Source: Watersipora subatra (Eukaryota > Bryozoa > Gymnolaemata > Cheilostomatida > Watersiporidae). Taken from it: DNA of 64,000 nucleotides. The stretch spans positions 46,781,772 through 46,845,771 of the forward strand of contig NC_088714.1 of NCBI RefSeq assembly GCF_963576615.1, in the 5' to 3' direction. The notes below the pieces were generated by a model. It had not been told where the DNA came from, searched no databases, and saw only the letters and a program-made list of their open reading frames with translations. The number at the start of each line of letters is the position of its first letter. Position 1 is the stretch's first letter. The position numbers were made by a program, and so were the translations under genes. This document shows, one piece after another, positions 44,801 to 56,800 of the stretch.

Positions 44801-47800
44801 TTAGAGCGAACCTACGCAAACACTGTTTTAGGTCTAAGTGTATATCGTATCTTTATCACATTTTTACCAAGTAATATGATTTTTATGGTTTTACATTTTC
44901 ATTTTTTTATGTATTTTTCAGTCAGCACAAAATTTTCATGAGCATATATACAAACATTTTATTTTTCTTATTAAGACACACATTTAATTAACCTTTTTTG
45001 CTCCAAATTCGTTCTCTCGATTTGATTGCTGGCTTTAATTCGTCTTGCTTCAGGATAGTGTGGTCTCTGACTTTATCTTTATGATGGCACTTTTTTTATT
45101 TGTCTGTACTAGTTGGTCTAGTGAGATGTATTATATGTCAAGAGCTTATGCAAGTATTATATCAACTTTCTCATAACTATCAAATACATAGATAAAAACA
45201 TTAAAAAAAAATATCAGCATCCACAAATTTCTGGTATTTATTTTTTGTTCTCTGCTCTCTTTTACGAAAGGCTGCTGAAGCTTGTTTATTTTTATAGAGC
45301 TGAAGATGAGATAGAGTCATTTGATGAGCTGCCTAAAGCTAAACTTGACACTGCTGAAGCTAGCATAACTCCAACATCACTCACTTGTGACTGTGACAAT
45401 TGTGATGAGCAAGTGGTTGTCTGCTACTGCATTGACTGCGCAGTGATGATGTGTGACACTCATCAACGGGTACTCTATTTTATAATAGCCAATGTAATTA
45501 TCCATTTATTTCTTTGCTGCCAGCTTAGTGAAACTATTTTCTGAAATTTCAAAGACACAATGCGTCTCCATGTTTAACCAGTTATTTTTATTAGTACCAA
45601 CTCTTAAGCAAACCACTTGACACTTTTATCTGCTGTTCCTAGTAATGATCACAATAAAACATTAGAACTCTCCATTTACAAAGAGCATTCTACATAGTAA
45701 CATGTGTCCATACTTGCTATCCTTGTGTGATTAGAAGCATCCTCAAAACTTTTGCAGTGGTTCAGGTTACACGGAAGAGCCATGTTACTTATAAGGTATT
45801 TTCATGGTAATTGTTTTTGGTATTCCCCTTGTACCCGGTACAATACAGTACCACATGTGGTACTGTACATAGTGAATAATTGAATTTAGTGAATGAGTGA
45901 CATTGAAGTTTCAGTCTTTAGGTATTAGGGTATCATTGATACCCTAATACCTAAAGACTAAAACTTTAATGCCACTCATTTGCTAAATTCAATTACTTAT
46001 CTATCACCTCTATTAATGGCTTTATTCTATATAGTTAACACTTTAAGCTATAACAATAATGGCGATTTATTTGTTGAAAGATTAAACTTAAACGTTAATG
46101 CTGATCTATTCCTGTTCTATTTAATTGCAATGGTTATATTTATCAAATGCAAGCAGTCTCTTTCTGTATTGAAGCATCACAATTCCATGCTTAGTAAAAA
46201 GCATCAGACCATACCGATATCTACATACCAGTTGCATCCTGGGATATACAAGAAAGTCATGTGTAAGAAACATGGAGGAGATGTGATTGAAGTCTGTGAT
46301 AAATGCCAGCTTCCTGTCTGTATAAGATGTGATAGAAAAGAAGGGAGCTGTCAAGGTAAATACATATTTATTTGTACTAGTAAAACGAGGATATCTCACG
46401 ATAAATGTATAAGCGTGTATAACTAAAAATACACATATGTAAATACATTTATATGTTCATATATCTAAAAGGGTAATACCACTCAGATATTTTGAACTGA
46501 TGCAATGGGAGAAAACTATGTCAAAACAATATTTTATTAATCTATAAATTTTTTTGCAGTTGTCCTATTTTAGTCAATCAATTTTAATCAACTAGGCATA
46601 TGAAGACACTTGATTTTATATATGTATATATAAAATCAAGTGTCATATATATGAATACTAGCTGTACCACCTGATGTTGCCTGGGTAATAAAAAAGTCTT
46701 TGGACAGAAAATTGATTTGTCCTTAACATATAGCAACGTTTAACATTCTAACTTTCAAACTACATACCATGAGAGAAGTGTTTTCTGTAGTTAAAATAAA
46801 TTAGGAGAGAAAATAAAAACAACTGTAAAAGTTTTCAAATTTTGTCAAACAACTGCAACTTTCAAACTTTATATCATGAGGAAATGATTTTGTGCAGAAC
46901 AGGTTCTTTTCTTTGGAGGTATTAGACAATGTGTAACTTCTGAGAATACATGTATTTAACAGATTAATTAAAAAAGTATGACAATATGGTAGTATTTTTT
47001 GGTTGAAATTTTATTAGATCAATGTCTGCCAAAAATGGTTGAATGAAAAATAAATATTAATAATAAAGGCTAGAAACTAACTAAGTAATAATAGGTAACA
47101 GTGATAGGACAATGAATAATGGTTAAACTTCAAACAAATATTAAACTCAAGTTAAAATTAAAAAATGCAAGTTGCAATAAAAACGATAATGTAACAAACT
47201 TTAAAAACTTATATTATAAACTTCAAAATTTATACAAAGTTTACAAATGTAATAAGAGAATGTAAATCTACTTATATATATTTCTCAAAGTATGTAAATG
47301 TATGTAAATATAAGAGAGTAAGGAATAACCATAGATATATATATACCTAGATTGGCCAATAGGGAAAAAGCCTGTCAGACCTAAATAGCACGACGCAACG
47401 TCACTGTATTGTACCGTGCTTGACTGCACTGCTGTTTACAATGAATCTAATGGGAAGAAGGTAACAAAATTACATTTATTTTCACATAAAAACCTTCTTG
47501 TATACATAATCCAGTAAACTAAAGCAATTCTGTGATAATATCCGATAACCACCATAGATTAAAACTATAAAAGCTATGAATTGTTGCACACAAATCATGA
47601 GCCATCATGGCTTTATTTGCATCCCTCTCTTATCCCCATTCTCTCTTTTCCCTTCTCCAAAGAATAAGTTAGAAGGGGAAAAGAGAAAAGGGGAATGGAG
47701 AGGGGAGGGGAAATAGCCCACCCACTCAAAGAGCCAGACCTTGGCTAGGTAAATAGACTAATATGCTGAACTAAACATGACTAAATATGATGAGTATGCA

Positions 47801-50800
47801 AGTATGTCTGAAGTCAAAAATGAGACAGAATGATTATTTTACAGCTGGCTAGGTAACCAAAGCTGAAGTGTAATGCTTGTATCACTAGCATCGTGGATGT
47901 TACCAACGCTGATGTAAACCAAGCAACGAATTCCCTAATTACAGTTAAGAATCAGGGTGGCTTGACTTTGTCTTCGCCTGTGGTGATTGAAGTTTGCAAC
48001 CACAGCGAGAAAGCGACAAGAGTGTTGCTTAGTAGCGCTGGATTGATGAAAAACTTTGCCAGGCTAGCACTAATTGCCACCACTGAAAAGCCAGTCACGA
48101 AAGGACAATACCAAGTTATTTGTACAATATGCATAAGCAAGTTAAAGGTTGACTCGGTACAAAATTCACATTGCAGTTATTTGGTGTCATAAGATTCACC
48201 ATGCCTTACTCTGTTGTGTTGTAGGTGTGAAATATATGAAAAGGTGATTACAAGCTCTTAAAAGCTAAAAACTTATACAGTCATACTTCAACTTACAAGC
48301 TTAATGCGTTCCGAGACTGAGCTCGTATGTTAATATACTCGCATGTTGGTGCAATTTATTTATATATCGAACAATTAAATATATATTGCTTGGTTTCCAT
48401 ACTCTAAAAATGCAAATAAAACACTCAAAACAAAACATTGTAACAGAAAGAAGATGTTGGTTATTGTCATAATTTACCACATGCTTTCAAAAAGCAACAA
48501 TCAAAAAATAATACAAGGAAATGTGATTATTTAAAATGTAAAATTAAATACATACAATAGCAGCTAATGCTAGCATTTGCGAGAGAGGAAGATATAAGTT
48601 ATCCTTCATTACAACAGTTGTCTTTGATAAATTTGAATTTTATCAATGTCTTAAAAGACAAACTCGAATGTTGGTATGGCATTTGCCTTCAATCTAGCTT
48701 TTTTCCCCAATACCAGGTGATACTTGGTAGCTGTCACTAGTGAAGTGGTCTGAACAAAGTACAGAAGATTTACTTAGGGTCCGCTGTTCTCGTCTCACTG
48801 CTTTAATCCAGGCATCCTTGCAATCAGCAGCAGTAGGAAAACTTAACAAGTAATAAAAGATACATACAATTAGTGGTGTTTTTTGCTCATTGGATTATTG
48901 ACTTTTTGCCTCTGAGAAGTGTAGCATTAACCTTGTCAAATAATGGAAACTTTTAAGCCTGATTATAGCCAAAGATAACCATGCTCCAAGCCATGCTCAT
49001 GTAGTATGTTCATTAATTCTCCCAGCGATTAGCAGGGTGAATGTTTGTTATATTGTCCTACCTGTGGAAGCTTTTCTCTGGGCACTTTCTTGGATAATTG
49101 GAACATCCAGTAGCAACGCAGCAATTCTTACTAGACCTCTCAGATGACTGTGAGCTTGATGAATAATGGTGAGATCGCTGCCAAAATAGCGATGAATATG
49201 AATTCCATTCTGACTTAGTGATTTATAGCAAGATGGTATCCAAATTAATGACTCAAGCATCACAAAGTAGCAGTATTACACAAGCAGCTCCTTGGGCAAA
49301 GTTAAGGAAACCTTCCAAGAGAGAGTCAATCAGTTAATGAATCAAACAAGTTGAAGTTGATAGTAACTTGACAAACAATGATGTCTGCTGATTTGATTGT
49401 CTTCAATAATTTTTTCTAAAGTGTCAAATATGGGGAAAATATGTCCACGATTGGTATGAAAACTGTTCTAGTTTTTACTATAAAGCCTTACAGCTGATAT
49501 TTAGGAGTTCCAAGCCTATCTTTGATATTAAAAGTAGTAAAAAACTCACCTTAGTAGCAGCTGACACACCCTTCTCAGCTTCAGCCATTGTAAACTAACG
49601 ATGAATCTTGCGGTCAGTCAAGCGTAAGGTACAATACAGTGACGTTGCGTCATGGCATTTAAGTCTGACAAGGCCACCAATGGGACTAGCTATTATTGGC
49701 CAATCTAGGTATATATATCTATGGTTATCACCCTTCCTCAAGAAAAACAACTGAAAATGGCTATTACAGAAAAATTAATATTAAAATTGTTTACTATTAC
49801 AGAAAAATGTGGAAAATTGTATTTCCCATGTCATTTTATATGTTAACACTGCTCAACTTTATTGTTTATCTTTTATAGATGCTTTGACTGATCACACATT
49901 CAGCTCGTTAAACACCATGAAGGAGGACATAACTGCACATTTCACCAGCTTATTTCAATCTGCTAGTGAGAAGTTAACAGAGATCTGCAAAACAGACAAA
50001 AAAATTTGGAAGGTTCTAGATGAGGAGGAAGTTGAGTGTACTAAGAGAATACAGATGATAGAAAGAATCCGTGATGAACAGGTAGTTTGATGTACTGATT
50101 GTTTTCTCTATTATCAACAGTTTGATTAAAATCATAAATCACCTCGAAGATGATTGGTTGACAGATTGAAGTGATCAGAGAGGAAAGTGAGAAACTAAAG
50201 GAGCAGATCTATGAGTACCAGAGAGGACTGACAGATCAAGTAGAGTCATACAACACAGAGTTGATGGTTAAGAAAGAGAGACTGGAAGAGTCATGTACAG
50301 AAGTACGGAAGTGGTTGAGAGAGAGTCATGTGACTGAGAAAGTAGAGCAGAAGCAGCAGATGACAGATGAGCTGGTGAATAACACAGACGTAAATATTGA
50401 CTGTCCACTTACAAGAACTCCAGTCCTCATACACACTGGTAAGTGGAGTTGGGCAAGTCTTTATAGAAAAAAGAAAAGTGAATAAAATACATATAGTTAA
50501 GCTTGATGTACTCACTACTAAAAACTTAAACAGACCATCTTTTATTAGCTATTTGAAGCTCTAGCAAACTAGATAATCTCCAGAAACTTTTTACAACTCA
50601 ATGTTCACCCTTTGTCTTTAAACTTGGATTGAGAGTGTTTTTATGAATTTTGTGTATTTTAAAAACAGGGAAGACTAAGTTCTACTGCTATACCTGCATA
50701 CTGACTATTAACAGTTTAATTTGTTACTGTTTACAGTTCACTCCTGATTATGTAAAACCTAAGCGCTTACCGTGAAACCTCTATGGCGCTCTGTTTTGCA

Positions 50801-53800
50801 ACCCTTCCCCTATTATATTGGTAGTCAAATTGAGGTCGCATTCAAATAGAGGCTTTTACGGGCTAGGCGAATGTCTTCTATATTTTTCACCTTTCTTTGC
50901 GCGGAGCAACATTAGCTCTTGAATGTAGCAACTCTGCTAGCTTGTCAAAGATCTCTAAATAAATATGCATTGGTAAGCTGATATATACATATATCTCTTC
51001 CAGATGATATCTTGAGCCATAGATAATTATAGTAAACCCTAGATATGCGAATAATCCATCAAAACAAGTGAGGCCTATAATTAGCATGACGCAATTTCAT
51101 GGTGATGTGCAAAGCGAATCAGCTGATCTATTAACTCCTATTGACTTAGCACTAAAAACTTCTCAATCTTTCCATAGTTTGTGCATCTGAGACTGCATAT
51201 TTTATTGAAAATATGTAAAACTTATACACAGTAATACTTCAACTTACGAATGCCCTAACGTACGAGAAACTTGAGGTATGAGCCAGCTTTTAAGCAAGTT
51301 TTAGCACTAACATACGAGCCATGTTTGAGATACGAGCCCATGAGTCAGTGCCAAGTATGTCGGAGGTGTTTTATGAGAACAGCATCACTCTGTATTTTTT
51401 AATTGCTCAGATTATACTTTTGTAGCATGTTTTTTTGTGCGCGATTTTCAGCGCATAACCAAAAGTTTGCCAGTTAAAGGATAGACAATTCAAAGAAAAA
51501 GCGAATGATAACAATTGATATTAAACGGAAAATTATTGAAAAATATGCAAAATATGTATGCGTAATTGAGCTAGCTCAGCAATATAACAGAAATACATCC
51601 ACAATTATCAAACACAAGGATTATATTCAAGGCATTTAGTTTGCAAAAGGATTAACCATAGTTTCTAAATAACGCAGCGATCTTCGCGATCATTGATGGA
51701 GAGACTGCTCAGGCTTTGAATAAAAGACAAACAATTGGCCGGTGACTGCGTAACTGAAACGATGCTACGTAAAAAGGCCGGTGCTATCTATCAAGACTAT
51801 GAAAAATAGACATTCGGACAAGTTGGCTAGTGGTCGTGCATTTACCCTTGGTGATGACACCTGTGTTCGTCCTGATCGCAACATGTTAAAAGGGCGACAA
51901 AGGCAAACGTCCTTAGATAGGTTTCTCTTAAACGGCCGGCTGGTCGTGAGAGCACAACAAAAGAAAAGTTAGCGAAACTTAAAACTATGAACGCCGAAAA
52001 AAATTTAATTACGCTAAGTTAAAGATTAAAGTTTGCTTTTAGGTTTGCTTTTAAGTTTGTCTTTTAAGACTTGGATAAAATCCAAATTTATCAAAGTCAA
52101 CTGTTGTAATGAAGGATAACTTATTTTTCCCTCTCTGGCAAATGCTAGCGTTAGCTGCTATTGTATGTATTTAATTTTACATTTTAACTAATCACATTTC
52201 CTTGCATTATTCTTTATTTGTTGCTTTTTGAAAGCCTGTGGTGAGTTAGGACAATAACCAACATGTTCTTTCTGTTACAATACATTGTTTTGAGTGTTTT
52301 ATTTGCTTTTTTAGAGTATGGAAACCAATCAATATATATTTAACTGTTCTATATATAAATAAATTGCACCAACATGCGAGTAAATTGAGATACGAGCTCA
52401 GTCTCTGAACGCATTAAGCTCGTAAGTTGAAGTATGACTGTAATGACTTTGGATGAGAAAGGCAAGAATCTTACACACATGGTAATGAATAATACCAATG
52501 ATTTAGAAGCTTCTATATCATTGATAATACAAAGAGTAACCAAATGGAAATTAAACTAATAACAAACTAATGAATCAAATGATATTTATAAGCAGTAAAG
52601 CTGGACCACTGTATTAAACACCCATTAGACATGACTGAAAATAATTAGACGAGATAGTTTTTGTCTAAGGTTGGTTGAACTAGATTTTTGCTTTGAAGCG
52701 GCATAGTGTATTCTGATTTTAGTATAGCGATTTACTATAGTTTTGAGTAGACTGTTGGCATGCACTGTACATGTAAAACCTTGATTGAGGTTATGTAATA
52801 AGACATATGTTATTGTCTGTGATGTTACTTGTTTAAAAGCTCTCTGTGTGTTACCATAGCTCTCCATGTGTGAAAGTAGGCACTTTTCTGCAGCAATACA
52901 TATTCGGCCTATCAGTCTGGTCACCAATCCTCCTCTGTTTTTAACTAAGATTAGGGTTGTGTCATCACTATTTCTACTTTCCACTACTTCTACATCGGTC
53001 AAGAACTTGATACACTCATCACATTTGAGTTGGAAAAAATCCTCATCGCCGAACTCCTCATCTTCACCTTCCTCAGCTTTTGTCTCTTCTTTCTTTTTCT
53101 TTCTAGCCAGAGAATGTAGCAGGAGTTGGCCAGTTTTTTCAGCCCTGCTCACATCCAGATCAATACAGTTAACATCGGGACTTGGTGTGATATCTGCTTT
53201 TATGAACAGTGCTTGAAGTGCAGATCTAAAGCACTGCACATTCGGGTTATTGTTATAGCCACCCTTAGATCGTATTGTGGAAAACAGAATCTCAATGTGA
53301 TCCTGGTTGATCTTAGAGGTTAGGAAGTAGTTGATGTAAGGGTAGTTGCTGAAAAGATATTGAGCAATGCCATGTACAGATTTGGCTGCTGACTCAAAAC
53401 CAATAACGAAATGATGATGATTTTCCTATTATTTTCCACTAGCAGTTTTCAGCTTGGTGTCTTATACGGCATAGATAGCTTATGATATTGTTGAGAACTT
53501 CTTGTTTTGAGTTGAAGTCCTGTCTTGTTATGGGCAATTCAGGATATACCTGGGGTTTTGTGGTCTCTTCTGATGACATTTCACTAAGAATTTAGGCTTA
53601 TTGTTACGTTTATGACTTAAAAACTAGCATGCCAAGCGTGCTTCCACTACTAAATTTATTTGCTCAATTGAAGGCTTTGATGTTGTGATGCACATCACTA
53701 CGACGTAACGTCGTGAAAACAACAGCCAATTATAGGCCTCACTTTTGCTCCATTGTAATGATAGCTATTCGCCAATCTAGGGTTTACTATAGCTATGTCT

Positions 53801-56800
53801 TGCGTATACCATTAACCTGTGATCATAATATAGCCTGTGGTCCTATGCCCTGTTTTACAATGTGATGGTGCTTTAGATATTTTATTCCATTCTAAATTTG
53901 AAGGTATTCTTTCATTTTATAACTATACTGGCTGTACTACCCGGTGTTGTCTGGGTAATAATTGTCTTTGGGCAGAAAATTTATTTGTATTTAACGTATT
54001 AGAAAATTGTTTTGTTTTTAACATATAACAACATTTGCCATTTTAACTTTCAAACTTCATATCATGAGAAAAGTGTTTTGTGCAGTTTAAATAAATTAAG
54101 AGGGAAAATAAAAACAACTGTAAAGGTTTTCAAACTTTGTCAAACAACTGTAACTTTTAAACTTCATACTATGAGAAAGATGTTTTGTGCAGGACAAGTA
54201 AATTAAAAAAATTAAACAACTATGAAAGGGTTTAGATGTAAATGTGAAATAATTAGCAAATAATAGCTAAATTAAGTCGATTTTGCTACGATTACTATAA
54301 AAGATGATTCTGTAATGATACAATTAATACGTACTGAGAAAACAAAGTAAAAATCCTGAAAATGTTGAATTAATAATAACAATTTGTGCATAGCAGTGTG
54401 TGTATAAAAAAGGTTACTGTTCCAGCAAAAGCTACCTATCAAAACTTTGAATATGACGATACTGGTACCTCGCAATACTGATACAAAAATAAAAATGAGA
54501 TATCGGACTGCCTTTTGTACTTTGTCTGAACGAACGGTGAAAGAATATAGAGTCTATTCCTACTCCAGATAATGCAATCATCTACATTAACTGTTTCCAT
54601 AGTTATAATTTAACGTTTAAATTTGACTATTCAATTTTGCTGTAATATATTGCATTAAAATTACTGGTGGTTTGCTAGAATTAATTATTCTGTAGTTGTA
54701 CCGCAGGTTTTAAAATTTGAAAAGAAAGTGACTCAGCTATATTGATACCATGATTGGCTTTTACAGGAAAACAACTTTTTCAACAGTCAAAGTTAGTAGC
54801 TACTCCTACATCACTTACTTTTATTTCTGAAAACACTACTAACAGAAGATGTTACTCAACTGCTTATATGGGAAATGAAAAACTTATGTTGGGATGTTCT
54901 GATGGTGTGAAATGTTTGAACAAAGGCTCTTCCGAGATGATCCAACTTGATACCAGACATGTTTGTCCAAGAGTGACATCTGTTGTGGTATACAATTACA
55001 ACATTTACATTCTGGAGTATAATGGAGATGAAAGGACTGTTTATCAGTGCTTGTCTGATGTCAGCCAGAGAGAGAAGTTGTTTTCCTTCCACTATGCTGG
55101 GAATACAACACCATTAGCAGCTGTTAGTAAAGACTACTTAGTTGCTACTAATCCTGATAAGAAGAAGTTAGTACTCTACAACTTCTCTACTAAATCAACA
55201 AGACTTCTAACTCCTAGTATATGTACATTTGATCTGCACTTCCTACCAGATGGAGACCTGCCAGCACTGAGCGTAAATTCAGATACCCTTACTAGATACA
55301 GAATAAATCATGATCAACTTACCACTGTTATGTTTCTGCACAGAAGCAATTAAATAGAGTATTAAATTAGAGAAATGGTTTATTGCACACTCCAGAGACA
55401 ACTGATTTGATAACAGAAAACCCAAGTATTTATATGTTTGGTCATAGAAAAGCTTTGTAAAAAGCTACAAGCATTATTAATAGCTATAATGAGACAGTAC
55501 TATATAATATTAGCTTGTATAAAGCTTTAGCTAAAAAGCATAATGTTTGTTGGCAAAGTACCAATAATACTAGGCACTTGCATGACACCTCCTCACTAAG
55601 CTAAAGGTTCTTTCTGGTTCTCTTAGACCTTCGGGGTTTGTCTCTGCTATACTCATCTCCATCAGGTAGACGAGGGTTGCGTGGTCTTCTTCTAGACGGA
55701 GGTTGCTCTGTTACAGTTGTAGGGGCTGGTAGTTGCAGTTTTGTCTCCTCTGTTATATCAGGTTTATCTCCAGGGTCTTGATCTTCTTCTGTTGAGTATC
55801 TTGGTCTGAGTTGTTCAACATGTCTTCTCCAAGTAGGTCCCTTTGGTACCACTTTGACATTGAGACTACGAGTTCCATATATCTTAGTAACAATGGCTGG
55901 AACCCATCTAGGTTGTCTGTTGCGTCTAGGTCCATGATACAAGGCATAGCATGGTGCTCCAAGATTGTAGCTGTGTATCTTGCTAACTGTTTTTTCTGCC
56001 GATCGGTTGACTTCTCTGGATTGATGAAACTGTGCTATGTGTGCGGGTGATGGCAATAGGGTGTCAATCTTACATCTCATCTGTCTTCCATTCAGCAGCT
56101 GACTGGGAGAGTATCCTGTAGGAAGTGGTGTCCTTCTATAGTGCATCAGGAACTGTTGTAGTGCAGATTTAGGTGAGAGTGACGATTTCTTCATGGCTTG
56201 TTTGAAGGATTGTACTAGTCTTTCAGCTGCGCCATTTGTAGCTGGATGGTAGGGTGCTCCAGTGAGGTGAACAATGCTTCTCTCTTGACACCACTGCTGA
56301 AACTCTCCTGAGGTGAAGCTGGTAGCATTGTCAGTGACTATGGTGTGAGGGTATCCAAAGTGTGCGAATATCTCCTCTAAGATGTCTGTGGTAGCTCTGG
56401 TAGAAGTAGATGACGTCCTGTGTATGCATGGATACTTTGAGTAGGCATCTATCATCACTAGCCATTGGCTGCCCATGAAGTTCACTGCATGATCTAAGTG
56501 AAGACGACTCCATGGCTTCTCAGGTAGCATCCAGGGATGTATAGGATACTTCTGTGGAAGCTTCTGGTGTTCAGCACAGGCAGTGCACTGTCGGCTTGTC
56601 TCCTCAATATCAGAGTCAATGCGAGGCCAATAGACAGCCGTTCGAGCTAGCTTCTTCATTCTTTCCCTTCCAAAGTGTCCAAGGTGAAGGATCTTTAATA
56701 CTTCCTGTTGTAACTTGACAGGAATGACTACTCTGTTGCCATATAGAAGACAACCTTCAGTGATAGAAAGTGAATCTGAGATCTTGTGGAAAAGTGACAG

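Larger units (their letters stand above)
47327..49727. mobile_element. P-element-like transposon 1, rearranged
   Basis: The ends ATAACCATAGATATATATAT plus ACCTAGATTGGCCAAT are a near-perfect inverted pair of about 36 bp. Inside are a THAP-like exon on the minus strand, a transposase C-terminal fragment on the plus strand, a foldback-element arm (48155-48280) and a Tigger end (48284-48690). It fills most of TRIM intron 3. No clear target duplication was found. Confidence 0.75.
51018..53797 (-). mobile_element. P-element-like transposon 2 with imperfect 8-bp duplication
   Basis: The ends, read inward, are CATAGATAATTATAGTAAAC and CATAGCTATAGTAAACCC with CTAGAT following. Flanks TCTTGAGC and TCTTGCGT match at six of eight bases, consistent with an aged P-type 8-bp duplication. 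It contains a transposase fragment on the minus strand and a nested Tigger element. It lies in TRIM intron 5. Confidence 0.8.
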
